Positions 7,041-16,942 of a DNA stretch of 64,000 bases are shown piece by piece. The notes under the pieces were generated by a model, which saw nothing but the letters and a program-made list of their open reading frames with translations, ran no database searches and was not told the DNA's origin. The position numbers were made by a program, and so were the translations under genes. The DNA is taken from assembly GCA_019636385.1 (NCBI GenBank), contig JAHBXT010000001.1, forward strand, positions 1,426,001 through 1,490,000, written 5' to 3'. Source of the stretch: Pirellulaceae bacterium. Its GTDB lineage: Bacteria > Planctomycetota > Planctomycetia > Pirellulales > Pirellulaceae. Numbering within the stretch: the stretch's first letter is position 1; each line of letters starts with the position of its first letter.

Positions 7041-7188
7041 CTCGCATTACCAGAATCTCGGTCGTGGGTTCCTTCAGAATTGGACTGTCCAATCTCAACA
7101 AATCCTGAAGAATGCTGGAATTGGGGTCCGCTCTGCATGGTATGTATGCCACACACCGACAGTGATCAACCTTCAGCATGACGATTAA
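6628..7188 (+). pseudogene. HINT fragment joined to non-toxin sequence
   Basis: The frame has only a TTG near its start and no credible ATG. It follows HINT through VLSVTIHNHP and then runs into unrelated residues (ISHYQNLGRGFLQNW...) until a TAA at 7186. The self-cleavage end is missing, so it cannot work as a HINT protein. It overlaps the start of the M20 gene by 11 bases, and the join near 7040 probably marks the right edge of the toxin island. Confidence 0.75.
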
Positions 7189-8377
7189 CGCAAGCGACTC
7201 AACCGAAGTCCTGCAACTACTGGCCAATCTGGTCAGGATCAACAGCGTCAATCCAAATTACGCCGATGGCACACCGGAGTTGGCCTGCGCACAATTTGTC
7301 GAATCGCACTTGGCAAAACAGGGCATCCAAGTTTGGCGACAAGAAGTGTTTTCAGATCGACCAAACGTGCTGGCCCGGTTGCCTGGCCAGAACACGAATC
7401 GACGTATCGTCTTCGAAGCTCACCTGGATACTGTCTCAACGCAGGGAATGACTATCCCGCCACTGGAGCCGACGATTCGCGATGGCAAGCTGTATGGGCG
7501 CGGTGCGTGTGACACCAAAGCTGGACTAGCGGCGATGATACAGGCTGTGATCGACTTGCATCGTCAGGGCATCCAGCCACCTTGTGACATTTTGCTGGCC
7601 GCCACGATCGACGAAGAGTATTCCTATCGTGGCGTGCTAGCACTGTGCGATGGCATGGAAGCTCGCACCTGTGATCAGCCGCCCATCGGCACCCCGCTGG
7701 AGGCTGCGCTGGCGGTGGTCGCGGAACCCACCGAACTGCGTTTGGTTGTGGCCAGCAAAGGCGTGCTGCGCTGGAAGATCGAGACCATTGGACAGGCAGC
7801 GCATTCATCTAAACCGCACTTGGGGCGCAATGCCATCGTCGCCATGTCGCGCGTCATCGAAGCGCTTCAAGCTGATGCGCCTCAACTGACGGCCACTGAG
7901 CATCCCCTGCTGGGCAGCCCAACGCTGAACATAGGTGTCATTCAGGGCGGCGTACAAGTCAATTTTGTGCCCGACCGCTGCACGATCGAAATTGATCGCC
8001 GACTAATTCCCGGCGAGACTTGGCAAACCGTCTATCAGTACTACCAAGCCATCATGGATAAGCTGTTGGCGTCTGATCCGGCGCTGGGCATTGTGATGCA
8101 GCCACCCATGCTCACCGACTGGCCGCTGGACTGCCCAGTAGATCATCCCATGGTAGGACAATTGAGTAGCTTGCTTGAGTCGCTGCGGTTAGACGGTCAG
8201 CCGCTGGGAGTGCCCTTCGGCAGCGACGCCAGCAAGCTGGCTCGACTAGAAATTCCCAGTGTCATCCTGGGTCCAGGCAGTATCGACCAAGCCCATGCGG
8301 CTGTCGAATTTGTCGATTGCCAACAAGTCATTCAGGCCGTCGACGTCTACCGCCAAATCATGCTGCGCATCGTCTAG
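7178..8377 (+). CDS. M20 family metallopeptidase/deacylase (ArgE/DapE-like)
   Basis: 399 residues, a normal length for M20 zinc-dependent amidohydrolases such as acetylornithine deacetylase and succinyl-diaminopimelate desuccinylase. Metal and catalytic motifs are in order: AHLDTV (His82, Asp84), GRGACDTKAG (Asp112), IDEEYS (Glu146 and Glu147), AEPTE (Glu183) and a late GSIDQAHAAVEF His near residue 376. QAAHSS (about 207-211) belongs to the dimerisation domain and contributes a substrate-binding His. The enzyme is cytosolic, with no signal peptide. ArgE and DapE cannot be separated by eye. It is the first ordinary chromosomal gene after the island, and its start overlaps the damaged fourth HINT frame. 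Confidence 0.85.
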   Translation: MTINASDSTEVLQLLANLVRINSVNPNYADGTPELACAQFVESHLAKQGIQVWRQEVFSDRPNVLARLPGQNTNRRIVFEAHLDTVSTQGMTIPPLEPTIRDGKLYGRGACDTKAGLAAMIQAVIDLHRQGIQPPCDILLAATIDEEYSYRGVLALCDGMEARTCDQPPIGTPLEAALAVVAEPTELRLVVASKGVLRWKIETIGQAAHSSKPHLGRNAIVAMSRVIEALQADAPQLTATEHPLLGSPTLNIGVIQGGVQVNFVPDRCTIEIDRRLIPGETWQTVYQYYQAIMDKLLASDPALGIVMQPPMLTDWPLDCPVDHPMVGQLSSLLESLRLDGQPLGVPFGSDASKLARLEIPSVILGPGSIDQAHAAVEFVDCQQVIQAVDVYRQIMLRIV

Positions 8378-8564
8378 ACACTCAATCATGTGGCAGTTTA
8401 TTTCTACTCGGCAAACTGATGATGAGATGATGAATTGCGGTGCCAATACAAAAGCAAAATTAGCTCTGGAACTGGGATGCAGATCGTGAAGAACCAGTTG
8501 CTGGCAGGTCGAATGGCGAATGCTTAGCGCTCTGCCAGTCGCTGTCTGACTATACTGGGTTACA

Positions 8565-11500
8565 ATGTCTGGCAGCCTAACTCAGGACACTTGCCATAAG
8601 ATGACAACACGCGGGATTTTCAACATGCACCCTGTCTGCCTGTCGAGGTTGTTACGCATCACTAAACTTTTTCCTCGTGTCAAGACGCTGATTGCTGTAC
8701 TGCTTTTTGTTGACTTGCTGTGCATCGCACCGACGTTAGCTCAGGTGAAGCCGTTAGCGGCGGACAGGATCGATGCGATCATTGCGAATTATATGGACCA
8801 GTATGGCGTTCCCGGCATGTCGGTGGCTGTGTCTCACCGAAACGAACTGGTCTATTCCAAGGGCTTTGGTCTGGCAGATGTCGAACACGCAGTTCAGGCG
8901 ACTGAATCAACGCGATACCGCACAGCCTCTATTGCCAAACCGATGACGGCTACTCTGGTGCTGTCACTGGTGGAAGAGGGCAAGCTAAATCTGGATCAAC
9001 CAGTTCAATCCTATGTGCCAGAGTACCCGGAAAAGCAATGGCCGGTCACCAGCCGTCAGTTGCTCGGTCATGTGGGTGGTGTACGTCATTACAAATCGAC
9101 TGCCGAATCTTCATCGACAACGCATTTCTTTAACTTGAAGTCCGCTCTCAGCACCTTTGCTGATGATCCGCTCTTGGCACCTCCCGGCACAAAGTACCGT
9201 TATTCCTCGTTCGGCTACAACTTGTTGGGTTCGGTCGCCGAAGGTGCTGGCCAGTCGGACTTCATGACCTTGCTGAAAGAGCATGTACTCGATCCGGCTG
9301 GCATGACACACACGCTGGCGGACGATTCTTTTGCCGTAATTCCTGGGCGTGCAAGGGGTTATTTTCGAGCAACTAAATCGGTGCTGACGACGCTGCCGGA
9401 TGGCCACACCTTTGTCGAAGGTGAACTCTATAACTCATCTCTGCACGACACGAGCGCTAAAGTTCCCGGCGGGGGACTGTTATCGACAGCCCCGGATCTT
9501 GTGAGATTTGCAACCGCCTTGAATCAAGAAAAGCTACTCAGCAAAACCACACTATCTGAGATGTGGACTCAACAGAAGCTGGCCGATGGCTCGTCAACCG
9601 ATTATGGACTCGGTTGGAGTGTCGGTCGCAAATCGGGTCGACGAGCCATCTGGCACGGCGGCGCACAGTCTGGGACATCGACGACTCTGTTGCTCTACCC
9701 TGACAGCGGCATCTGTGTGGCCATCATGAGCAACCTGCAGCGATTGAGCCTGATGAGCATGGCCGTGGCCATTGCCGATACGGTTGATTCGTCAGAACTT
9801 GACTACTCGCCTGCCATTGAAAAGCTGAAATCCGCCGTGCGCTACGAGATCGAGCACAAACAGCTGCCTGCCTTGTCGATTTCGCTGGTCGATCAGGATC
9901 GAGTAGTATGGGCTGACGGATTCGGTTTTCAGGACGCTGAGAAAAAGGTCCCCGCGACTGCGGATACGGTTTACCGAGTCGGATCGGTATCCAAGCTGTT
10001 CACGGATATTGCTGTACTACAGCTGGTTGAAGAGGGGCAGCTGGACCTCGACGCCCCCATACAGCAATACCTGCCTGACTTCCAGCCGCAGAATTCGTAT
10101 GACGTGGCGGTGACTCTGCGTCAATTGATGTCACACCGCTCCGGGTTGGTTCGTGAATCTCCCGTTGGCCATTACTTCGATCCTGATGAGCCTACGCTGG
10201 CTGCGACGGTCGCCAGTCTCAATAAGACTTCGTTGGTATATCAACCTGGCACGAGAACCAAGTACTCCAACGCGGCGATTGCGGTCGTGGGAGCGATTCT
10301 GGAAAACCGGCTCGGCGTTTCCCATCCCGATCGTGTGCAGCAGGCGATACTCGAACCGCTGGAAATGCACAGCAGCAGCTTTGTGGTGACGCCCACGATC
10401 GAAACAAAGCTGGCACTCGGCTGGATGCGGACCTACGACGGGCGTCGATTTGCAGCCCCGAATTTTCTTTTGGGTACCGGACCAGCAGGCAATCTGTATT
10501 CCAGTGTGCTCGATCTATCGAAGTTCACTTCCTGTTTGTTTCGAGACGGCCGCACCCAAAGTGGCAGAATGCTCACTCCAGATTCACTCCAGTTGATGAT
10601 GACGCCCATCCTGGATGCCGCTGGACAGCCCCAGGGATTTGGCCTCGGCTTTCATGTGCAGCAACTTGACGGTTACACCAAGATCGGACACGGTGGTGCA
10701 GTGTATGGTTACTCGACGCAACTCGAAGCTCTACCGGATCGAAAGCTTGGGGTCGTGGCTGCTGCGTCCCTGGATGTCGCAAATGGTGTTGTCGGACGTC
10801 TGGTCGATTACGCCCTGCGGCTGATGATAGCCACTCAGGATGGCCAACCACTGCCCAGCTATCGAATGACCATCCCTATGCCGCCCGAGCGGGTCCCTGA
10901 TTTTGTGGGAAGCTATCGTGCAGTCGATGGCGATCAGACGACGAAGATTTCAGAACTGCACGGCAAAGTTTACATGCAACGCGGATCGTACCGACACGAA
11001 CTCCGGACGGCCGCCGATGACGGATCGATCATCACCGACGATGAAATTGGCTTTAACACTCGGGTCGAACGCCAATCCGAAAACCTTTTGCTGGTTGGTG
11101 AAACAACCTATGAGCGATTGCCTGACGAATCACCGGCAGACATTCCTGATCGCTGGCGAGGTTTGATTGGAGAATACGGTTGGGACCATAATGTCCTATA
11201 CATCTTGGAAGATGCTGGCCGGCTGTACGCGCTAATCGAATGGTTCTTCTACTATCCGCTGAAGGAGGTCAGCGACAATCGCTTTGAATTCCCGAACTAC
11301 GGTTTATATCACGGTGAGGGATTGACTTTTACACGGGATAAGCAGGGCAAGGCAATCGAGGTTAACGCTGCAGAAGTTATCTTTGCTCGCCGCGAAGTAG
11401 GCACACAAGAGGGTCAGGCATTCAAGATCGCACCGCTCACAGCGATTGAGACACTGCGCAAGGAAGCTCAGGTCGCCGTGCCACCGCAGGAATTCGGTGA

Positions 11501-12068
11501 ATTCCTGGACACCGAGCTGGTGGAACTGGTCACTCTCGATCCGACCCTGAAGCTCGATATTCGCTATGCGACCAACAACAACTTTACCGGAGCTGTAATC
11601 TACAAGCAGCCCAAGGCGTTCCTGCAGCGACCTGCGGCGGAAGCGACGGCTCGCGCCAATGCCAAGTTAAAACCGCTGGGGCTTGGCCTAATGATCCATG
11701 ACGCCTACCGTCCGTGGCATGTTACAAAAATGTTTTGGGACGCGACACCCGATGATCTCAAGCATTTTGTAGCCAACCCAGCCAGCGGCTCGCGCCATAA
11801 TCGAGGCTGCGCGGTAGATTTGACCCTCTTCGAACTCGCCTCAGGCAAACCCATTCCCATGGTTGCCGGATACGATGAATTCTCACCACGATCCTTCCCA
11901 CAGTATCCTGGTGGAACCTCCCGCCAACGCTGGTACCGAGACCTGTTGCGACGTACGATGGAATCGGAAGGATTTACGGTCTACGAATTCGAATGGTGGC
12001 ACTTTGATTACCGGGACTGGAAGAAGTACCGCCTGCAGAATGCCACGTTCGAGCAATTAACCGATTGA
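8565..12068 (+). CDS. Secreted fusion: two serine beta-lactamase-like domains plus VanX-type D-Ala-D-Ala dipeptidase
   Basis: The 1167-residue product begins with a Sec-type signal (hydrophobic LIAVLLFVDLLCIAPTLA, about 42-59); internal Met residues at 13 and 21 are alternative starts. Domain 1 (about 62-400) has SIAKPM (Ser122, Lys125), YSSFGYN and WHGGAQSG, the SxxK/YxN/HxG triad of class C beta-lactamase/DD-peptidase folds. Domain 2 (about 415-770) repeats this with GSVSKLF, YSNAAIAVVG and GHGGAVYG. A linker resembling the C-terminal lipocalin-like part of such proteins follows. Domain 3 (about 990-1160) is peptidase M15D, with SRHNRGCAVD (about 1074) and EWWHFDY (about 1142) supplying zinc ligands and catalytic Glu. 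It probably acts on D-Ala-containing peptides in the periplasm, but the substrates are inferred. Confidence 0.85.
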   Translation: MSGSLTQDTCHKMTTRGIFNMHPVCLSRLLRITKLFPRVKTLIAVLLFVDLLCIAPTLAQVKPLAADRIDAIIANYMDQYGVPGMSVAVSHRNELVYSKGFGLADVEHAVQATESTRYRTASIAKPMTATLVLSLVEEGKLNLDQPVQSYVPEYPEKQWPVTSRQLLGHVGGVRHYKSTAESSSTTHFFNLKSALSTFADDPLLAPPGTKYRYSSFGYNLLGSVAEGAGQSDFMTLLKEHVLDPAGMTHTLADDSFAVIPGRARGYFRATKSVLTTLPDGHTFVEGELYNSSLHDTSAKVPGGGLLSTAPDLVRFATALNQEKLLSKTTLSEMWTQQKLADGSSTDYGLGWSVGRKSGRRAIWHGGAQSGTSTTLLLYPDSGICVAIMSNLQRLSLMSMAVAIADTVDSSELDYSPAIEKLKSAVRYEIEHKQLPALSISLVDQDRVVWADGFGFQDAEKKVPATADTVYRVGSVSKLFTDIAVLQLVEEGQLDLDAPIQQYLPDFQPQNSYDVAVTLRQLMSHRSGLVRESPVGHYFDPDEPTLAATVASLNKTSLVYQPGTRTKYSNAAIAVVGAILENRLGVSHPDRVQQAILEPLEMHSSSFVVTPTIETKLALGWMRTYDGRRFAAPNFLLGTGPAGNLYSSVLDLSKFTSCLFRDGRTQSGRMLTPDSLQLMMTPILDAAGQPQGFGLGFHVQQLDGYTKIGHGGAVYGYSTQLEALPDRKLGVVAAASLDVANGVVGRLVDYALRLMIATQDGQPLPSYRMTIPMPPERVPDFVGSYRAVDGDQTTKISELHGKVYMQRGSYRHELRTAADDGSIITDDEIGFNTRVERQSENLLLVGETTYERLPDESPADIPDRWRGLIGEYGWDHNVLYILEDAGRLYALIEWFFYYPLKEVSDNRFEFPNYGLYHGEGLTFTRDKQGKAIEVNAAEVIFARREVGTQEGQAFKIAPLTAIETLRKEAQVAVPPQEFGEFLDTELVELVTLDPTLKLDIRYATNNNFTGAVIYKQPKAFLQRPAAEATARANAKLKPLGLGLMIHDAYRPWHVTKMFWDATPDDLKHFVANPASGSRHNRGCAVDLTLFELASGKPIPMVAGYDEFSPRSFPQYPGGTSRQRWYRDLLRRTMESEGFTVYEFEWWHFDYRDWKKYRLQNATFEQLTD

Positions 12069-12207
12069 TCGATCCGATATCTGGTCATTCGAAGTGGTCC
12101 TCAACAAGGCATGGTTTGACTCGCGCCGTTACTCGATTCGCACAATACGAGTACGATCCGAGGGAGGAGCACGATTACGAAGCATCAATCTAAAGGAGAT
12201 TCCATTC

Positions 12208-13170
12208 ATGCACATCCTCCAGCGCCGCCAGTTTCATCGTCGCTGCCTGACGAGTGTCGCGGCCATCGGCGGTTTTTGTTCTGTCACTGAACGGCTTCAG
12301 CCTGTCGCTCGAGTGCTCGCAGCCGCCGAAGACAAACCGGCTGGCTGGATTGACGCGCATGTGCATGTATGGACGCCAGACACTATAAAATATCCGCTGG
12401 ACAAGGCGTTTAAGCTTGCCGATATGCAGCCGCCCAGCTTTACACCCGCCCAGCTGTTGGCACATTGCCAGCCGGCTGGCGTCGATCGCATCGTGCTGAT
12501 TCAAATGAGCTTCTATGGACTCGACCATCGCTACCTGTTCGACTGCTTGCGCGAGCATCCGGGCCGCTTTTCGGCGGTGGCGTTGATTGACCATCGAGCC
12601 CATGATGTGGCCGACCAGGCGCGAATGCTGGTCCAGCAAGGTGCGCGCGGCTTTCGGCTGCATTCGCTAGGGGATGCTGATCACTGGCCCACTAGCGATT
12701 CGATGCGGCAATTGTGGGGGGCGGCAGCCGAAGACGGCTTTGCCATTTGCCCACTGATCAATCCTCAGGATATTCATGTAGTGGACAAGCTATGCAGCCA
12801 GTTCCCCGATACGACAGTGGTCATCGATCACTTTGCACGTATCGGCGTGAGTGGCCAAGTTGAACAAGACAGACTCTCTGAGCTGTGCCGACTGGCGCGG
12901 TTCCCCAAGGTGCATGTCAAGACCTCCGCCTTTTACGCGCTGGGGCACAAACAGGCGCCCTATCGCGACCTGTTGCCAATGATTCGACGTGTGCTGGATG
13001 CATTTGCACCGGAAAGACTGATGTGGGCGACCGATTGTCCGTATCAGGTACAAGGACAGCATACCTATCAAGCATCACTGGATCTGATATTGAAGGAAGC
13101 TGATTTTTTGTCGGCCAGCGATCGGCGCTGGCTGCTGCGCGATACGGCGTTCAAAGTCTTCTTTAGTTGA
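12208..13170 (+). CDS. Exported amidohydrolase (amidohydrolase 2 family)
   Basis: About 320 residues from ATG 12208, chosen because AAAGGAG sits at 12192-12198 and the protein then begins MHILQRRQFHRRCLTSVAAI, a Tat-like export signal. The mature part has the TIM-barrel amidohydrolase-2 landmarks: IDAHVHVW (metal-binding His pair), IVLIQMSFYG, VALIDH, GFRLH, VVIDHFARIG and MWATDCPY (catalytic Asp). Relatives include lactonases and decarboxylases acting on sugar acids or aromatic acids; the substrate cannot be read from sequence. A longer frame from 12094 exists but lacks both features. Confidence 0.85.
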   Translation: MHILQRRQFHRRCLTSVAAIGGFCSVTERLQPVARVLAAAEDKPAGWIDAHVHVWTPDTIKYPLDKAFKLADMQPPSFTPAQLLAHCQPAGVDRIVLIQMSFYGLDHRYLFDCLREHPGRFSAVALIDHRAHDVADQARMLVQQGARGFRLHSLGDADHWPTSDSMRQLWGAAAEDGFAICPLINPQDIHVVDKLCSQFPDTTVVIDHFARIGVSGQVEQDRLSELCRLARFPKVHVKTSAFYALGHKQAPYRDLLPMIRRVLDAFAPERLMWATDCPYQVQGQHTYQASLDLILKEADFLSASDRRWLLRDTAFKVFFS

Positions 13171-13185
13171 AAGTCGTCCACCCGC

Positions 13186-14163
13186 ATGCTCAATGCTGAT
13201 CTGGTTCGTGCTGCCCAGGAGAATATTCGCCCCTGGGTGCATCGCACTCCGCTAATTCGATCTTCGTCGCTATCGGAGCGATGGGGAGCGAATGTGTTTT
13301 TGAAGCTGGAATGTTGGCAGAAGACCGGTTCGTTCAAGCCGCGCGGCGCATTTAACAAGCTGCTAAGTCTTGACGCTCAACAACGCGCACATGGCGTGGT
13401 TGGTGTCAGCGGCGGCAATCATGCACAAGGTCTAGCCTACGCGGCCCGGGCACTAGGTATCTCGGCCGTAATCTGCATGCCCGAAACTACTCCGGAAAAT
13501 TATCTGTCCGCGACGCGCGGTTATGGAGCCGAGATTCGCCTGTTTCCCACGATTCACGCAGCCTTTGCTGCCGCCGAGCAGATACAACGTGAAGGTCGCG
13601 TCTATGTGCATCCGTTTGACGATCCGCTGCTGGCTGCCGGGCAGGGCACTGTCGGCTTGGAGATTCTGGAAGATGTGCCTGACATCACGCACTGCTACGT
13701 CAGCATTGGCGGTGGCGGTTTGATCGTCGGCATCGGTGCCGCGCTCAAGGAGCATTCGACCGCTGTTGCTTCGAAAGGCAAACTGCCGCGACTGATCGGT
13801 GTCGAGACGGTAGGTGCCGACGTGATGGCTCAGAGCGTGGCTGCGCAGCAGTTGATCGAATTGCCGGCGATTACCAGCATTGCTCGCACACTGGGAGCGC
13901 CTCGCGCCTGTCGGCTGACCTTTGAATTGGTTCGCCAATGGGTCGATGAATTGGTCGTTGTTCCTGACGCCGACTGCGTGCGCGAACTGTTTTACCTGCT
14001 GGAGCGTGCCAAAATCCTGGTCGAACCCGCAGCTGCCTGCTGCCTGGCAGCAGCCCACCAGCATCACAATCAATTCCAGCCGGATGACAATGTCGTCATC
14101 TTACTCTGCGGTGGAAATGTAGCCGCCAGCGACCTGTGCCGCTGGCTGCACGATTTCCGTTAG
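13186..14163 (+). CDS. PLP-dependent threonine/serine dehydratase-like enzyme
   Basis: 325 residues with the fold-type II PLP signature SFKPRGAFNK (Schiff-base Lys near residue 50), SGGNHAQGLAYAA, and the glycine loop SIGGGGLIVG that holds the cofactor phosphate. The family deaminates L-threonine or L-serine to a 2-oxo acid or racemises serine. The C-terminal ACT-like regulatory domain of biosynthetic IlvA is absent, so this is the short catabolic/racemase type. It lies 15 bases after the amidohydrolase on the same strand, so the two may be co-transcribed. Confidence 0.85.
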   Translation: MLNADLVRAAQENIRPWVHRTPLIRSSSLSERWGANVFLKLECWQKTGSFKPRGAFNKLLSLDAQQRAHGVVGVSGGNHAQGLAYAARALGISAVICMPETTPENYLSATRGYGAEIRLFPTIHAAFAAAEQIQREGRVYVHPFDDPLLAAGQGTVGLEILEDVPDITHCYVSIGGGGLIVGIGAALKEHSTAVASKGKLPRLIGVETVGADVMAQSVAAQQLIELPAITSIARTLGAPRACRLTFELVRQWVDELVVVPDADCVRELFYLLERAKILVEPAAACCLAAAHQHHNQFQPDDNVVILLCGGNVAASDLCRWLHDFR

Positions 14164-14377
14164 CAGCTTTCCTGCAGTTACGTTCGCCAGTACGTGGATG
14201 AGGCTGTCGTTGCGACCCTTCGTCTGGCGACGGTAGCTAAGTTTGCGGTCGCCGAAAACTGGGCAAGCATTTTTCCTCATTTTTCGATATGCTTAGCGCC
14301 CACACTCGACATACGAATTACACCACACGCCAACCTGCTGATTTTATAGCCAGGCGACATAGGATAACGTCAGACCC

Positions 14378-15991
14378 GTGAATGGATTGGTAAGCGGCTA
14401 TTGGCCGGTGGCCCGAGCAATACTGACTCCCGTGTGGAATAGCATCCGCGATTTGATACCTATCGTGAGCGTGGTGTTGCTGTTTCAGTTGGCCGTGTTC
14501 CAACAATCCATCGAGCAGCTGTCCGGTCTGCTGGCTGGACTGTTGCTAGTGATCGCCGGTCTAAGCTTATTTATCAGCGGTCTGGAATTGGGGCTGTTTC
14601 CTCTCGGCGAGGGTATGGCTCATGACTTTGCCCGTAAAGGCAGCGTGCCATGGATGCTGGCCTTTGCTTTTGCGTTGGGTTTTGGAACCACCTTTGCAGA
14701 ACCGGCGTTGATCGCCATTTCGGGCCAAGCTGCTTCGCTGAGCGTCACTTCGGTAGTGGACGGAGATTTGGAGGCGACCCGACGTTCTTTCGCGCTGACT
14801 CTCCGACTGATCGTTGCCGTATCTGTCGGCTTGGCTTTAGTGCTGGGGGTCATTCGCATCATCACCGGCTGGCCACTGCATCTGATGATTATGATCGGCT
14901 ATGTGCTGGTGATTATCCTCACACCATGGGCACCCAGGGAAATTGTGGCCATCGCCTACGATTCGGGGGGCATCACCACCTCGACCATTACCGTACCGTT
15001 GACAACAGCTTTAGGCATCGGATTGGCCTCTAGTATTCGCGGGCGCAATCCGATGTTGGATGGTTTTGGTCTGATCGCCTTTGCATCGCTGCTGCCGATT
15101 TTGTTTGTTTTGGTCTTTGGAATGCTGGTACTGGATACCACTCAATCGCTGGCTGTGGAAACTGCATCGACTGCATTGCTAGAGCCGGGGACGGAATCTG
15201 TGGTGCAGCAGGAGTTGTTCGGTTCGCTGTTGGATTCCTTACTATCGACCTTAGTAGACGTGTTGCCCATTTTGGGCGTAGTGGGTTTATTTCAATTGCT
15301 GGTGCTACGCCGTCGCATCCACAGACTGCCTCAGGTGATATGGGGAGTTAGCTTTGTTATCACTGGTCTGACCTGCTTCCTGGTCGGATTGGAGCTGGCG
15401 CTATTTCCGCTTGGGGAAACGATGGCATTGCAGTTGACGGCTGGAGTGTCTCAGCCTGCCGCTGAGATGCTCGCCGCCGATTCGTCCGGCACAGCAGCGC
15501 CAGTCGCTTGGTATCATTACTACTGGACATATCTATTTGCTTTTGCCATCGGAGCCAGCACTACCATCGCCGAGCCTTCGCTGATCGCTGTCGCCATGAA
15601 GGCCGAAGAGGTATCCGGTGGGGCCGTCCGGGCCTGGGGGCTGCGTCTGACCGTGGCGCTGGGGGTAGGCATCGGCGTGTGCCTTGGAACGTTTAGAATT
15701 GTGACAGGCATCCCGCTGCCCTATTTCATTCTGATCGCTTACATGATTGTCATTGTTCAAACTTATTTTGCTCCGCGCATGATCGTGCCCATCGCCTATG
15801 ACTCGGGTGGCGTGACTACCTCCACGGTCACGGTCCCGCTGGTTGCCGCCTTAGGCATTGGATTAGCCAGCAACATTCCCGGTCGTGATCCATTAATCGA
15901 CGGTTTCGGTCTGATTGCCTTGGCGGTGCTGTTGCCGGTCATCAGCGTGATGGGCTATGCTCAGTTGGCAGCCAAGTTCAGTCGTTCTTGA
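14378..15991 (+). CDS. DUF1538 membrane protein, two fused homologous halves
   Basis: 537 residues with about 12 hydrophobic segments in two repeats. Each half has the DUF1538 pattern: [16 protein letters not shown] / [26 protein letters not shown] / [11 protein letters not shown], and [17 protein letters not shown] / [17 protein letters not shown], followed by GIGLAS and DGFGLIA. From memory, a pair of separate DUF1538 proteins (UmpA/UmpB) in Halomonas was reported as a Na+(Li+,K+)/H+ antiporter; here both halves are in one chain. The conserved acidic and Ser/Thr-rich loops would suit cation transport. It is followed by a P-II-like gene and a CBS gene, probably regulators. Confidence 0.8.
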   Translation: MNGLVSGYWPVARAILTPVWNSIRDLIPIVSVVLLFQLAVFQQSIEQLSGLLAGLLLVIAGLSLFISGLELGLFPLGEGMAHDFARKGSVPWMLAFAFALGFGTTFAEPALIAISGQAASLSVTSVVDGDLEATRRSFALTLRLIVAVSVGLALVLGVIRIITGWPLHLMIMIGYVLVIILTPWAPREIVAIAYDSGGITTSTITVPLTTALGIGLASSIRGRNPMLDGFGLIAFASLLPILFVLVFGMLVLDTTQSLAVETASTALLEPGTESVVQQELFGSLLDSLLSTLVDVLPILGVVGLFQLLVLRRRIHRLPQVIWGVSFVITGLTCFLVGLELALFPLGETMALQLTAGVSQPAAEMLAADSSGTAAPVAWYHYYWTYLFAFAIGASTTIAEPSLIAVAMKAEEVSGGAVRAWGLRLTVALGVGIGVCLGTFRIVTGIPLPYFILIAYMIVIVQTYFAPRMIVPIAYDSGGVTTSTVTVPLVAALGIGLASNIPGRDPLIDGFGLIALAVLLPVISVMGYAQLAAKFSRS

Positions 15992-16082
15992 AATTGCTGT
16001 TCACAAACCTTTCGCATGTCCCTGGTCATTAGCGGACAAACACTTTCATCATTCCTAAGTATCGAAGTTCAGGTATTCATCA

Positions 16083-16433
16083 ATGCAATTCAAGCTATTG
16101 ATCGCGTTAGTGGATGATGACAAGACCAAGAAGGTCATGCAGGCCGCTCGTGAATGCGGAGCTACCGGGGCCACTATCATCGGCAATGCCCGAGGCGAGG
16201 GTCTCAAGCCCATCAAGTCATTTTTGGGACTGGCACTAGAAAGCCAGCGAGATGTAGTTCTGTTTTTGGTCGAAAGCCACCTGAGTCGGACCATCCTGGA
16301 AACCATTGGTCGGGTTGCAGAATTTGACAGTCAACCTGGCACTGGCATTGCCTTCCAATTGAATGTTGAAGATGCCGTGGGCGTGAGTCACCAAATTGAG
16401 AAGTTAACTGAACTGGTCGAGGAGCAACTATGA
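16083..16433 (+). CDS. P-II-like signalling protein
   Basis: 116 residues with the ferredoxin-like P-II fold pattern: FKLLIALVDDDKTKKVMQAA, then CGATGATIIGNARGEG (equivalent to the base of the T-loop), then VVLFLVESHLSRTILETIG. The classical uridylylation Tyr in the T-loop is not evident. P-II proteins bind adenine nucleotides and control transporters and enzymes by direct contact. Position between a DUF1538 transporter and a CBS protein, with a four-base overlap (ATGA) with the latter, suggests that it gates the transporter according to energy state. That role is inferred. Confidence 0.75.
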   Translation: MQFKLLIALVDDDKTKKVMQAARECGATGATIIGNARGEGLKPIKSFLGLALESQRDVVLFLVESHLSRTILETIGRVAEFDSQPGTGIAFQLNVEDAVGVSHQIEKLTELVEEQL

Positions 16434-16846
16434 CCCAAACGAAAACTATCGTCCGTGTATCTGACGTGATGAAAAGAGAGTTGGATATTGTGGACGGTAA
16501 GCTGACCGTTAAAGAGGCGTTGCTGTCGATGAAGCATCCTGAGACACGTGCACTCATCATCGACAAACGTCATGCCGATGATCAATATGGCATGGTTCTG
16601 TTGTCCGATATCGCCAAGAAAGTGTTGGCGGCCGACCGTTCCCCAGACAGAACCAATCTGTACGAAATCATGGCCAAGCCAGTGCTGAGCGTGCCGCCGG
16701 AAATGAGCATCAAGCACTGTGCGCAATTACTGGAGAGATTTTCGATCATCCGTGCACCTGTGATCGATCAAGGTCAAGTCGTCGGCATTGTCAGCTACCA
16801 CGACTTGGTGCTCAACGGACTGATGCAGATCATTCGAGCTAGCTAA
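16430..16846 (+). CDS. CBS-domain pair protein
   Basis: 138 residues forming a tandem CBS (Bateman) module: VSDVMKRELDIVDGKLTVKE with LVLLSDI-type end (MVLLSDIAKK) for the first, and YEIMAKPVLSVPPEMSIKHC with GIVSYHDLVLNG for the second. Such modules bind AMP, ATP or related ligands. The ATG overlaps the stop of the P-II-like gene, so the two are probably made in fixed ratio. It is cytosolic and most likely a nucleotide sensor for the upstream DUF1538 transporter. Confidence 0.8.
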   Translation: MTQTKTIVRVSDVMKRELDIVDGKLTVKEALLSMKHPETRALIIDKRHADDQYGMVLLSDIAKKVLAADRSPDRTNLYEIMAKPVLSVPPEMSIKHCAQLLERFSIIRAPVIDQGQVVGIVSYHDLVLNGLMQIIRAS

Positions 16847-16942
16847 CTGTCGATCATTTTTTTTAACCGCGCACACCCAGTGTCTTGCCCACTTATGGCA
16901 AGCCGCGCGGGACCAAATCAATCTCAGTCGCATTCTAATTGA

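Noticed and set aside
12094..12207. Longer N-terminus for the exported amidohydrolase
   Set aside because: The ATG at 12208 has AAAGGAG upstream and begins a Tat-type signal, which the longer version would bury.
16847..16880. T-run after the CBS gene as an intrinsic terminator
   Set aside because: Eight T residues are present near 16857 but the sequence before them forms only a weak, imperfect stem.
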